Source of the DNA: Streptomyces kanamyceticus
Lineage (GTDB): Bacteria; Actinomycetota; Actinomycetes; Streptomycetales; Streptomycetaceae
Length of the DNA: 64,000 nucleotides
NCBI RefSeq assembly: GCF_008704495.1
Contig: NZ_CP023699.1
Coordinates: forward strand, 3,720,001-3,784,000
Reading direction: 5' to 3'
A model generated the notes under the pieces. The model did not search any database. It saw only the letters and a list, made by a program, of their open reading frames with translations, and was not told the DNA's origin. Both the position numbers and the translations under genes were made by a program. Each line of letters starts with the position of its first letter. Within the stretch, counting starts at the first letter, position 1. This document shows positions 54,976 through 63,501 of this stretch, in pieces.

Positions 54976-57231
54976 TCAGTCTCTGCCCGACAGCGAGTCG
55001 TCCGGATCCTCCGGGATCCCGACGGAGCTCGACGGGTCCGGATCCTGGGTGGGCGGCTTGATCGTCGGAGTCGGCGTCGTCGGCGGCGCCGTGGGCGTCG
55101 TCGGCGTGGACGTCGGCTCGGTCGGCTTCGTCGTCGGCTTCTTCGTCGGGTCGTCGTCCGGCTTCGTCGGCTCGTCCGTCGGCTCCGTGGTCTTCTCGGG
55201 CGTCGGCTCCACGGGCGGCGCGATGGCCGCGCCCATGCTCGTGTCCAGGTCGAACTCGCTGGGCGCGCCCATCGCGTCGAACGTGTACGCGGCCCAGATC
55301 TCGGCGGGGAAGCCGGAGCCGTTGACGCGCGGGAAGCCGCCCGCGCCCTTCATGGACACCTGCTTGTGCTGCTCGTCGGTGCCCTGGGCGCCCTCGCCGA
55401 ACAGGCCGACCGAGGTGACGAGCTTGGGCGTGTAGCCGGTGAACCAGGCCGACTTGTTGTCGTCGGAGGTACCGGTCTTGCCCGCGATGTCCTGCGAGGC
55501 GTTGCGCACCGCCTTGCCCGTACCGTCGTCGACCACACCGGTCAGGACCGAGGTGAGCGAGTCGGCGGTGCCGCGCTTGATGACCTGGTCGCCGATCGGG
55601 TCCGGCAGGTCGACGGTGCGGTCCTTGTGCTCGACGGAGGCGACGAGGGCCGGGGTGACCTTCTTGCCGTGGTTGTCGAGCGTGGCGTAGACGCCCGCCA
55701 TCTCGAGCGGGCTCGCGCCCATGGAGCCGAGGGTCTGGGCGGGCACCGCGGGCAGGCCCTTGACGTTCATGCCGAGCTTGCCCGCCATGTCCATGACCTC
55801 GGGCATCCCGACGTCCACGCCCATCTGCGCGAAGACGGAGTTGACGGACTTGTTCATCGCCTTCTGGACGGTGACGGGTCCGTAGTTGACGTCGTCCTCG
55901 TTCGGCGGGGCGAAGCCGATGTCGCTGCCCTTGACCGGGCGCTTGCTGGTGCCGTCGTAGACGGTGCTCGCCGTGATCGGGTTGCCGTCCTGCGTCCGCG
56001 CGCCGTTCTCCAGGGCCGCGGCGAGGATCAGCGGCTTGAAGGTGGAGGCCGACTGGTAGTCACGGCGGGTGGCGTTGTTCGTGTAGTGCTTCACGTAGTC
56101 CTCGCCGCCGTACATGGCGAGGACCTTGCCCGTCTTGGGGTCGACGGACGCGGCGCCCGCCTGGACCCGCGCGTCCGCCTTGCTCTTCTTGCGGTCGATC
56201 TTGTCGTTCAGCTTCGCGTCGACGGCCTTCTCGAGCTGCTTCTGCTTCTTCGGGTCGATGTTCAGCGTGACCGTGTAGCCACCGGCCTCGAACTCGGCCT
56301 CGCTGAGGCCGCTGTCGCGCAGCACCTCGCGCTTGGCCTCCTCCACCAGGTAACCGATCTGGCCCTCGCGGCCGGGCGGCGCCTTGGGGTCCTCGGGCGT
56401 GGGGAACTTCATCCCGGCCCGCTCGCCCGAGTCCAGCCAGTCCTCCTCGACCATGTTGTCGAGGACGTAGTTCCAGCGCTGCTTGACCAGCTTCTTGCCG
56501 GTCGGCGACGCGACCGCCCAGTCGTACTGGCTGGGCGCCTGGAGCAGGGCGGCGAGATAGGCGCCCTGCCGCACGTTCAGCTTCTTGGCGTCGATGCCGT
56601 AGTAGGCCTGGGCGGCGGCCTGGATGCCGTAGGCGCCGCGGCCGTAGTAGCTGGTGTTGATGTAGCCCGCGAGGATGTCGTCCTTGCTCGTCTCGCGGTC
56701 CACCTTCAGCGAGACGACGAGCTCCTTCAGCTTGCGGCTGACGGTCTGGTCCTGGCTGAGGTAGTAGTTCTTCACGTACTGCTGGGTGATCGTCGAGCCG
56801 CCCTGCTTGCCCTTGCCGGTCACCGTGTTGAGGACGCCGCGGGCCGTGCCCTTGAAGTCGATGCCCTCGTCCTTGTAGAAGGACTTGTTCTCGGCGGCGA
56901 CGAAGGTCTTCTGGACCGCCTCGGGGACCTTGTCCAGGTCGACGATCTCGCGGTTCACGTCGCCCGTGCGCGCGATGACCTTGCCGTTGCTGTACCGGTA
57001 GACGTTGCTCTGCTTCTTCGCGGCGGCATTGCCCTCGGGGATGTCCACCACGAGGTACAGGATCACGAAACCGAGCATGCCGAGCAGGATGAACCCGAAG
57101 AACGTCCCGAGGATCTTCTTCCAGGTGAAGAAGCGGCGTATGCCGGTGCGCTTGCCGCCGGACGGGCGCCCGCGGCGCGCTGCCCTGCGGGCACCGCGCT
57201 GGCGCGCTTGTCGTGCTTCGGCTCGGCCCAT
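54976..57231 (-). CDS. Class A (bifunctional) penicillin-binding protein
   Basis: A 751-residue cell-wall synthase. A basic cytosolic N-terminus and one membrane helix (ILGTFFGFILLGMLGFVILYL) lead to the GT51 glycosyltransferase, with catalytic Glu in VAAENKSFYKDEGIDF plus GGSTITQQYVKN and RKLKELVVSLKVD. The transpeptidase has SASTFKP (SxxK), KSVNS (SxN) and GKTGTSDDNKSAW (KTG). The C-terminal about 110 residues are a Thr/Pro/Asp-rich unstructured tail. It polymerises and cross-links peptidoglycan outside the membrane. ATG 57229-57231. Confidence 0.94.
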   Translation of the reverse strand: MGRAEARQARQRGARRAARRGRPSGGKRTGIRRFFTWKKILGTFFGFILLGMLGFVILYLVVDIPEGNAAAKKQSNVYRYSNGKVIARTGDVNREIVDLDKVPEAVQKTFVAAENKSFYKDEGIDFKGTARGVLNTVTGKGKQGGSTITQQYVKNYYLSQDQTVSRKLKELVVSLKVDRETSKDDILAGYINTSYYGRGAYGIQAAAQAYYGIDAKKLNVRQGAYLAALLQAPSQYDWAVASPTGKKLVKQRWNYVLDNMVEEDWLDSGERAGMKFPTPEDPKAPPGREGQIGYLVEEAKREVLRDSGLSEAEFEAGGYTVTLNIDPKKQKQLEKAVDAKLNDKIDRKKSKADARVQAGAASVDPKTGKVLAMYGGEDYVKHYTNNATRRDYQSASTFKPLILAAALENGARTQDGNPITASTVYDGTSKRPVKGSDIGFAPPNEDDVNYGPVTVQKAMNKSVNSVFAQMGVDVGMPEVMDMAGKLGMNVKGLPAVPAQTLGSMGASPLEMAGVYATLDNHGKKVTPALVASVEHKDRTVDLPDPIGDQVIKRGTADSLTSVLTGVVDDGTGKAVRNASQDIAGKTGTSDDNKSAWFTGYTPKLVTSVGLFGEGAQGTDEQHKQVSMKGAGGFPRVNGSGFPAEIWAAYTFDAMGAPSEFDLDTSMGAAIAPPVEPTPEKTTEPTDEPTKPDDDPTKKPTTKPTEPTSTPTTPTAPPTTPTPTIKPPTQDPDPSSSVGIPEDPDDSLSGRD

Positions 57232-57388
57232 GACTGAGAGTGCTCCGCTTCCGTCTAGTCCTCATGCGTACGTCGAGTCAGCTCATGAAGCTAACACCGC
57301 ACCTCGGGGCAAACTCCTGCCGATCCGGTCTTTTCCGGACGTGACAATGAGCACCTGTCCCTATGAAACCGACGATCCCACGGCCCAG

Positions 57389-57415
57389 ATGGTTGCCCAG
57401 GAGTCGAACCTGTGA
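57389..57415 (-). other. tRNA 3'-end-like sequence (T-arm and acceptor strand only)
   Basis: On the minus strand CAGG-TTCGACT-CCTG forms a T-stem and a loop matching the TTCRA consensus, followed by GGCAACCA. No D-arm, anticodon arm or matching 5' acceptor strand is present on either side, so this is not a gene. It may be a chance match or a relic of an old insertion. Confidence 0.3.
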
Positions 57416-57428
57416 GCTCTAAACCGAG

Positions 57429-57462
57429 CGTATACATCGCACGTATACACACGGTGTAGAGT
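57429..57462 (+). promoter_or_regulatory. PadR promoter/operator: repeated CGTATACA
   Basis: CGTATACA occurs at 57429-57436 and 57442-57449 (13-bp period). TAGAGT (57457-57462) is a likely -10 box, so transcription would start at or next to the ATG (57470). PadR regulators usually repress their own operon from such sites. Confidence 0.5.
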
Positions 57463-57469
57463 GCTCCAC

Positions 57470-57997
57470 ATGTCCATTGGCCACACCCTTCTGGGACTCC
57501 TCGAGTCGGGCCCCCGGCACGGCTACGACCTCAAACGCGCGTTCGACGAGCGGTTCGGGCACGACAAGCCCCTGCACTACGGGCAGGTCTACTCGACCAT
57601 GTCCCGGCTGCTGAAGAACGGCCTCGTCGAGGTCGACGGCATAGAGGCGGGCGAGGGCCCGGAGCGCAAGCGGTACGCGATCACCGAGGCCGGCATCACC
57701 GACGTCCAGCAGTGGCTGGCCACGCCGGAGAAGCCGGAGCCCTACCTCCAGTCGACCCTCTACACCAAGGTCGTCCTGGCCCTGCTCACCGGCCGCGACG
57801 CGGGCGAGCTCCTCGACGTGCAGCGCGCCGAACACCTGCGCCTGATGCGCATACTCACCGATCGCAAGCGCAAGGGCGATCTCGCCGATCAGCTCATCTG
57901 CGACCACGCGCTCTTCCATCTCGAAGCCGATCTGCGCTGGCTGGAACTGGCCACCGCGCGGCTCGGCAAGCTCGCCCAGGAGGTGCGCTCCGCATGA
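57470..57997 (+). CDS. PadR-family transcriptional regulator
   Basis: A 175-residue repressor. The winged HTH starts MSIGHTLLGLLESGPRHGYDLKR, with LHYGQVYSTMSRLLKNGLVEVDG and the wing GPERKRYAITEAG. A helical C-terminal dimerisation region (PYLQSTLYTKVVLALLTGRDA to ARLGKLAQEV) follows. Its TGA overlaps the ATG of the ABC ATPase gene, so it is the first gene of a three-gene operon it probably controls in response to a transported drug-like compound. Confidence 0.92.
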   Translation: MSIGHTLLGLLESGPRHGYDLKRAFDERFGHDKPLHYGQVYSTMSRLLKNGLVEVDGIEAGEGPERKRYAITEAGITDVQQWLATPEKPEPYLQSTLYTKVVLALLTGRDAGELLDVQRAEHLRLMRILTDRKRKGDLADQLICDHALFHLEADLRWLELATARLGKLAQEVRSA

Positions 57998-58680
57998 CCC
58001 CCGCAGGTTCTCTCCTCGTGGCCGACGGACTCCGCAAGGTCTACGGCCCCACGACCGCGCTCGACGGCGCCGACTTCTCCATCCACCCCGGCGAGGTCGT
58101 CGCCGTCATGGGCCCCTCCGGCTCCGGCAAGTCGACGCTGCTGCACTGCCTGGCAGGGATCGTGCGGCCCGACTCGGGCTCCATCACGTACGGCGGCCGT
58201 GAGCTGACCGGCATGTCCGACACCCAGCTCAGCGCCCTGCGCCGCAGCGAGTTCGGCTTCGTCTTCCAGTTCGGCCAGCTGGTCCCCGAGCTGACCTGCG
58301 TGGAGAACGTCGCGCTTCCGCTGCGGATGAACGGCGTGAAGCGCAAGGAGGCCGAGGCCACCGCGCTGGCCTGGATGGACCGGCTCGACGTCGCCGAGGT
58401 GCGCGACAAGCGGCCCGGCGAGGTCTCCGGCGGCCAGGGCCAGCGCGTCGCCGTGGCCCGCTCCCTCGCCCCGAGCCCGCGCGTGATCTTCGCCGACGAG
58501 CCGACCGGCGCGCTCGACTCCCTCAACGGCGAGCGCGTCATGGAGATGCTCACGGACGCCGCCCGCTCCACCAACGCCGCCGTCGTCCTGGTCACCCACG
58601 AGACCCGCGTCGCCGCGTACTCGGACCGCGAGATCGTCGTGCGGGACGGCAAGTCCCGCGACATGGAGCGGGCCTCATGA
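57994..58680 (+). CDS. ABC transporter ATP-binding protein (MacB/LolD type)
   Basis: A 228-residue ATPase. Walker A is GPSGSGKST, Q-loop VFQFGQLVPELT, signature VSGGQGQRVAVARSL, Walker B RVIFADEPTGALD, and H-loop VLVTHETR. It overlaps padR (ATGA at 57994-57997) and the permease gene (58677-58680). It powers the following FtsX-like permease, a type VII (MacB-like) system for export or mechanotransmission. Confidence 0.94.
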   Translation: MTPAGSLLVADGLRKVYGPTTALDGADFSIHPGEVVAVMGPSGSGKSTLLHCLAGIVRPDSGSITYGGRELTGMSDTQLSALRRSEFGFVFQFGQLVPELTCVENVALPLRMNGVKRKEAEATALAWMDRLDVAEVRDKRPGEVSGGQGQRVAVARSLAPSPRVIFADEPTGALDSLNGERVMEMLTDAARSTNAAVVLVTHETRVAAYSDREIVVRDGKSRDMERAS

Positions 58681-61088
58681 GTGACACCCGAGTGCGCTCC
58701 GAGCCCTCGATAGCGGTGCCGACCGCCGTGGCCCCGACCGGAGTCGCCGCCTGGATGCGCGACCTGGGCATGGGCATACGGTTCGCGACGGGCGGCGGCC
58801 GCGAGGGCTGGATCCGCACGATCCTGACCGCCCTCGGCGTCGGCCTCGGCGTGGCGCTGCTGCTCGGCGCTGCGTCGGTGCCGAACATGCTGCAGAACCG
58901 CGACGACCGGTCGTTCGCCCGCACGCCGCACTCCTCCTTCGACGGCAAGCCGCTCAAGGCGACCGATTCGACGGTGGTCATCCGCGACACCGGCACCACC
59001 TTCCGCGGGAAGAGCCCGACCGGCCTCTTCCTGCGCGCCGACGGCAAGAGCCCGGAGCTGCCGCCGGGACTCGACAAGATCCCCGCGGCCGGCGAGATGG
59101 TCGTCTCGCCCGCGCTGCGCGACCTGCTCGACGACCCGGCGAACAAGCTCCTGAAGGAACGCTTCGGCGACTACCGCGTGACCGGCACCATCGGCAAGGC
59201 GGGCCTCCTCTCGCCGGTGGAGCTCTTCTACTACGCGGGCAGCGACAAGATCACCGCGACGGGCAACAACTACCGCGTCCAGAGCTTCGGGCAGGACAAC
59301 TCGCTGCCCCTCGACCCGTTCCTGATGGCACTGGTCGTGCTGATCTGCGTCGTGCTCCTCACCCCGGTGGCGATCTTCATCGGTACGGCCGTGCGGTTCG
59401 GCGGCGAACGGCGCGACCGGCGGCTCGCGGCCCTGCGCCTGGTCGGCGCGGACGCCCGCGCGGTGCGCAGGATCGCGGCGGGCGAGGCGTTGTTCGGCGC
59501 GCTCGTCGGGCTCGCGGCGGGCGCCGTGTTCTTCCTGCTCCTACGGGAGTTGGTGGGCGTGGTCGACATGACGAACGTCAGCGCCTACCCGTCGGACATG
59601 GTGCCCTCGCTCGGCCTGGTGGCCCTCGTCGCGGTGGCCGTGCCGGTGTCGGCGGTCCTGGTGACGCTGCTCTCGCTGCGCTCGGTCGCCATCGAACCGC
59701 TCGGGGTGTTCCGGGGCACCAAGCAGCGCAAGCGCCGCCTGTGGTGGCGGCTCGCCCTGCCGGTCCTCGGCATCGGCACCCTGCTCTACTCCGGCCGCAT
59801 CGACCGCAGCATGGGCAACGAGGCCGTCAACGTCACGGCGATCGCGGTGGGTTCGGCGCTCTCCCTGATCGGGCTCAGCGCGCTGCTTCCCTGGCTCGTC
59901 GAGGCCGTCGTGGGACGACTGCGCGGCGGGCCCGTGCCCTGGCAGCTCGCCGTCCGCAGGCTTCAGCTGACCACCGGCACCGCGTCCCGCGCGGTCAGCG
60001 GGATCACCGTCGCGGTGGCGGGCGCGGTGGCGCTGCAGATGATGTTCGCGTCCATGCACGACGACTTCAACGAGATGACGGGCCAGGACACCACGCGCGC
60101 CCAGCTCACGGTCCGCAGCGGGGCCGCGAGCGGCCCGCTCGCCCAGCGGATGATCGACGACTTCACCGCGACCAAGGGCGTCACCAAGGTCATCGGGACC
60201 GTGCAGGCGTTCGTCACCCGGCCCGACGGCAAGAAGGTCAGGGACATGACGCCGACCACGGAGGTGACCATCGGCACCTGCGCGACCCTGCGCGAGCTGG
60301 CGAACCTCAACTCCTGCAAGGACGGCGACGTCTTCGTCTCGCACACGGGCAGCAAGGAGCAGAACGGCTGGGTGGACCAGACGGCGCGCCCCGGCAAGCC
60401 GGTCAACATCGGGCCCGACCCCGACTTCAACAAGAACGCCAAGCAGGTCCTGTGGACGCTGCCGAAGGACACGCCCACCGTCCAGGCGCGGACCAACCCG
60501 TCCGGCAGGAAGATCGACGGCATCTTCGCGACGCCGAGCGCCATCGACATCAAGAAGCTGGACGACGCGTCGACGACCTCCTGGGTCAAGACCGACCCGA
60601 AGGTGGCGGACGCCGAGGAGTACGTGCGCAACACGGCGATCCGCATCGATCCGTTCATCGGCGTGGACACCCTGAAGTCGGTCGACCGCGACAAGCAGTA
60701 CGCGTCCATCGCGCGCGGTCTGCAGATCGGCGCGACCGCCACGATGGCGCTGATCGCGGCGTCCATGCTGGTCTCGATGATCGAGCAACTACGGGAGCGC
60801 AAGCGGCTCCTCGCGGTTCTCACCGCGTTCGGCACGCGCCGCTCGTCGATGGCGTGGTCGCTCCTGTGGCAGACGGCACTGCCGGTGGCCCTCGGCCTCG
60901 GCCTCGCGATCGTCGGCGGCCTCGGCCTGGGCGTGGTGATGACCCGCATGATCGACAAGGGGGTCACCGACTGGTGGTCGTTCCTGCCGCTGACGGGCGC
61001 GGGCGCGGCGATGGTCGCGATCGTGACGCTCCTCAGCCTGCCGCCCCTGCGCAGGATGATGCGCCCGGACGGCCTCCGCACGGAGTAG
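58677..61088 (+). CDS. FtsX-like ABC transporter permease
   Basis: An 803-residue membrane protein with two FtsX cores. An N-terminal helix (IRTILTALGVGLGVALLLGA) and a periplasmic-type domain precede three helices (PFLMALVVLICVVLLTPVAIFIG, AALVAVAVPVSAVLVTLLSL region). A second TM pair follows at about 360-415, then another extracytoplasmic domain (about 425-670) and the last three helices (IGATATMALIAASMLVSMI, TALPVALGLGLAIVGGLGLGV, LTGAGAAMVAIVTLLSLP). This duplicated layout is common for actinobacterial MacB/FtsX permeases. Substrate unknown; PadR control suggests an antibiotic or lipid. Confidence 0.9.
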   Translation: MSDTRVRSEPSIAVPTAVAPTGVAAWMRDLGMGIRFATGGGREGWIRTILTALGVGLGVALLLGAASVPNMLQNRDDRSFARTPHSSFDGKPLKATDSTVVIRDTGTTFRGKSPTGLFLRADGKSPELPPGLDKIPAAGEMVVSPALRDLLDDPANKLLKERFGDYRVTGTIGKAGLLSPVELFYYAGSDKITATGNNYRVQSFGQDNSLPLDPFLMALVVLICVVLLTPVAIFIGTAVRFGGERRDRRLAALRLVGADARAVRRIAAGEALFGALVGLAAGAVFFLLLRELVGVVDMTNVSAYPSDMVPSLGLVALVAVAVPVSAVLVTLLSLRSVAIEPLGVFRGTKQRKRRLWWRLALPVLGIGTLLYSGRIDRSMGNEAVNVTAIAVGSALSLIGLSALLPWLVEAVVGRLRGGPVPWQLAVRRLQLTTGTASRAVSGITVAVAGAVALQMMFASMHDDFNEMTGQDTTRAQLTVRSGAASGPLAQRMIDDFTATKGVTKVIGTVQAFVTRPDGKKVRDMTPTTEVTIGTCATLRELANLNSCKDGDVFVSHTGSKEQNGWVDQTARPGKPVNIGPDPDFNKNAKQVLWTLPKDTPTVQARTNPSGRKIDGIFATPSAIDIKKLDDASTTSWVKTDPKVADAEEYVRNTAIRIDPFIGVDTLKSVDRDKQYASIARGLQIGATATMALIAASMLVSMIEQLRERKRLLAVLTAFGTRRSSMAWSLLWQTALPVALGLGLAIVGGLGLGVVMTRMIDKGVTDWWSFLPLTGAGAAMVAIVTLLSLPPLRRMMRPDGLRTE

Positions 61089-61096
61089 TGCCCCTT

Positions 61097-61126
61097 AAGG
61101 GGCGCGGGGAACTGCGCGCTCAGCCA
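61097..61126 (+). repeat. Interspersed 30-bp intergenic repeat (copy 3 of 3)
   Basis: Identical over 30 bp to the inverted copy at 4414-4443. It lies 9 bp after the permease stop; CCCCTTAAGGGG (61091-61102) overlaps its start as a palindrome. Confidence 0.8.
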
Positions 61127-61180
61127 CACGCGGCCCGCGGAATACCGAGACGGCCGTCGCACGGGAACGCCGGTGCGGGT

Positions 61181-62143
61181 TCACACAACCCGCACCGGCA
61201 ACGGCCGCACCGCACCCTGGAGGGCAAGCGCCAACTCCTCGTACTCCGCCCCCCGCGCAGCACCACTCCGCATCGCGAGCGCGATCCGCCGCGTAGGCGC
61301 CGGATCCGCGAAGTACCCTGTCAGCAGCTGATTGCTCCGACTGGTCTCCACCCGAACCGCGGTGCGCGGCAGGAGCGTCACCCCGAGCCCTCCGGCCACC
61401 AGTTGGACGAGGGTGGAGAGCCCGGCGGCGGTCGTGGTCACCGGGGCGTCCGCGCGGCCCGCCTCGCGGCAGATGTCGAGCGCCTGGTCACGCAGGCAGT
61501 GCCCCTCGTCGAGGAGCAGCAGGTTCAGCTCCTTGAGCGCCTCGCGCGGAATGCCCTCGCGGCCGCCGAGCCAGTGGTCGAGGGGCGTCACGAGCACGAA
61601 GTCCTCGTCGAACAAGGGGAGTTCGGTCACTCCGGGCACACCGAGGGGCACGGCGAGCAGCAGCAGGTCGAGCCGTCCCGCCGCGAGCCCTTCGAGGAGC
61701 GAGGAGGTCTGCTCCTCGTGCACCTGGAGGTCGAGGTCCGGGTACCTCTCGTGCACCAGCGTGATCACCGTCGGCAGCAGGTACGGCGCCACGGTCGGGA
61801 TCACGCCGAGCCGCAGCGCCCCGGTGAACGGCGCGCGGACCGCGTCGGCCTCCTCCATCAGCGCGCCGACCTCGTCGAGCACCGCCTTGGCGCGCACCGC
61901 GAGCCGCTCCCCCGCCGACGAGAGCAGCACCTTGCGCGTCGTACGCTCCAGGAGGGTCACTCCGAGTACGTCCTCAAGCGCGGAGACGGCGCCGGACAGC
62001 GCGGGCTGGCTCATCCCTATCGCGGCGGCCGCGTCCCTGAAGTGCAGGTGTTCCGCGACGGCGGTGAAGGCCCGCAGCTGGGCGAGGCTCGGCTGGCGCG
62101 CGCCTCTCTTGGTGACGGCGGTGACGGCCTTGGGGGTGGCCAC
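61181..62143 (-). CDS. oxyR: Hydrogen-peroxide-sensing LysR-type regulator OxyR
   Basis: A 320-residue LTTR. The HTH is PSLAQLRAFTAVAEHLHFRDAAAAIGMSQPALSGAVSALED. The redox pair is Cys216 and Cys225 in GHCLRDQALDIC, with the eight-residue spacing of E. coli OxyR Cys199/Cys208. PLGVPGVTELPLFDEDFVLVTP is also OxyR-like. It is divergent from ahpC-ahpD, the usual actinobacterial target, across 158 bp. Confidence 0.94.
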   Translation of the reverse strand: MATPKAVTAVTKRGARQPSLAQLRAFTAVAEHLHFRDAAAAIGMSQPALSGAVSALEDVLGVTLLERTTRKVLLSSAGERLAVRAKAVLDEVGALMEEADAVRAPFTGALRLGVIPTVAPYLLPTVITLVHERYPDLDLQVHEEQTSSLLEGLAAGRLDLLLLAVPLGVPGVTELPLFDEDFVLVTPLDHWLGGREGIPREALKELNLLLLDEGHCLRDQALDICREAGRADAPVTTTAAGLSTLVQLVAGGLGVTLLPRTAVRVETSRSNQLLTGYFADPAPTRRIALAMRSGAARGAEYEELALALQGAVRPLPVRVV

Positions 62144-62170
62144 GGGCTCTCCTCTTTACGACGGCGACTG

Positions 62171-62216
62171 ATAGCTGGAACCGATCAACACGACCCACTC
62201 TAGCTATTTCCCTAAT
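62171..62216. promoter_or_regulatory. Probable OxyR-binding region between oxyR and ahpC
   Basis: ATAGCT (62171-62176) and AGCTAT (62202-62207) are inverted half-sites in an otherwise A/T-richer stretch, resembling the ATAG/CTAT half-sites of OxyR operators. The spacing differs from the E. coli consensus, so binding is inferred from context. Confidence 0.5.
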
Positions 62217-62301
62217 CAATGCACCCTGTGCCACCATCGACAGCAGTCCAACCCCCCAGGAAACTCCCCAAAAGGGATTTTCTTTGCTGCAAGGAGAGCG
62301 C

Positions 62302-62856
62302 GTGCTCACTGTCGGTGACAAGTTCCCCGAGTTCGACCTGACTGCCTGTGTCTCGATGGAGAAGGGCTCGGAGTTCGAGCAGATCAACCACAAGACCTAC
62401 GAGGGCAAGTGGAAGATCGTCTTCGCGTGGCCCAAGGACTTCACCTTCGTGTGCCCGACCGAGATCGCGGCCTTCGGCAAGCTGAACGACGAGTTCGCCG
62501 ACCGTGACGCCCAGATCCTCGGCTTCTCCGGCGACTCCGAGTTCGTGCACCACGCCTGGCGCAAGGACCACCCGGACCTCACCGACCTGCCCTTCCCGAT
62601 GCTGGCCGACTCGAAGCACGAGCTCATGCGTGACCTCGGCATCGAGGGCGAGGACGGCTTCGCGCAGCGCGCCGTCTTCATCGTCGACCAGAACAACGAG
62701 ATCCAGTTCACGATGGTGACCGCGGGCTCCGTCGGCCGTAACCCGAAGGAGGTCCTCCGGGTCCTGGACGCGCTCCAGACGGACGAGCTCTGCCCGTGCA
62801 ACTGGTCCAAGGGCGACGAGACCCTCGACCCGGTCGCGCTGCTCTCGGGCGAGTGA
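62302..62856 (+). CDS. ahpC: Alkyl hydroperoxide reductase, peroxiredoxin subunit
   Basis: A 184-residue 2-Cys peroxiredoxin. The peroxidatic Cys51 lies in KDFTFVCPTEI; the C-terminal cysteines lie in ELCPCNWSKGDE (about 164 and 166). It reduces organic peroxides and hydrogen peroxide, and is re-reduced through AhpD. GTG 62302 has AAGGAG at ideal spacing, so the longer frame from 62284 is rejected. Confidence 0.96.
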   Translation: MLTVGDKFPEFDLTACVSMEKGSEFEQINHKTYEGKWKIVFAWPKDFTFVCPTEIAAFGKLNDEFADRDAQILGFSGDSEFVHHAWRKDHPDLTDLPFPMLADSKHELMRDLGIEGEDGFAQRAVFIVDQNNEIQFTMVTAGSVGRNPKEVLRVLDALQTDELCPCNWSKGDETLDPVALLSGE

Positions 62857-62871
62857 ACGGAGCCTTCTGAC

Positions 62872-63405
62872 ATGGCACTCGACGAACTGAAGTCCGCCAT
62901 ACCGGACTACGCCAAGGACCTCCGCCTGAACCTGGGCTCGGTCATCGGCAACAGCGACCTGCCGCAGCAGCAGCTGTGGGGCACCGTGCTGGCCTGCGCC
63001 ATCGCGTCCCGCTCCCCGAAGGTGCTGCGCGAGCTGGAGCCCGAGGCGAAGGCGAACCTCTCCCCCGAGGCGTACACGGCCGCCAAGTCGGCCGCCGCCA
63101 TCATGGCGATGAACAACGTCTTCTACCGCACGCGCCACCTGCTCTCCGACGCGGAGTACGGGACGATGCGCGCCGGTCTGCGGATGAACGTCATCGGCAA
63201 CCCGGGCGTCGAGAAGGTCGACTTCGAGCTGTGGTCCCTCGCGGTCTCCGCGATCAACGGCTGCGGCCAGTGCCTGGACTCGCACGAGCAGGTCCTGCGC
63301 AAGGCCGGCGTCGACCGCGAGACGATCCAGGAGGCCTTCAAGGTCGCCTCGGTCATCCAGGCGGTCGGCGTAACGCTTGATTCTGAGGCTCACTTGGCGG
63401 AGTAG
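62872..63405 (+). CDS. ahpD: Alkyl hydroperoxide reductase AhpD (thiol adaptor)
   Basis: A 177-residue carboxymuconolactone-decarboxylase-family protein. The active-site CGQCLDSHE gives Cys131, Cys134 and His138, matching the AhpD thiol relay that links dihydrolipoamide to AhpC. It starts 15 bp after ahpC and is co-transcribed. A 20-bp hairpin follows its stop. Confidence 0.96.
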   Translation: MALDELKSAIPDYAKDLRLNLGSVIGNSDLPQQQLWGTVLACAIASRSPKVLRELEPEAKANLSPEAYTAAKSAAAIMAMNNVFYRTRHLLSDAEYGTMRAGLRMNVIGNPGVEKVDFELWSLAVSAINGCGQCLDSHEQVLRKAGVDRETIQEAFKVASVIQAVGVTLDSEAHLAE

Positions 63406-63444
63406 TCCGCCCTGTCGATCACCGGCTCCGCCGGGTTCGTCCTC

Positions 63445-63486
63445 AAACGCCGGACGGGCTGGATACATCCAGCCCGTCCGGCGTTT
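63445..63486. terminator. 20-bp perfect hairpin terminator after ahpD
   Basis: Arms 63445-63464 (AAACGCCGGACGGGCTGGAT) and 63467-63486 are exact reverse complements with only two bases between, so the real loop opens a few pairs. The arm sequence is a common Streptomyces terminator-type repeat. It separates ahpD from the convergent transporter gene. Confidence 0.92.
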
Positions 63487-63501
63487 CGCGTATGCCCAGA
63501 C

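Noticed and set aside
54961..57237. A 758-codon plus-strand frame opposite the penicillin-binding protein gene
   Set aside because: The minus-strand frame has complete GT51 and transpeptidase motifs; the plus-strand peptide is repetitive Val/Leu/Arg/Asp without domains.
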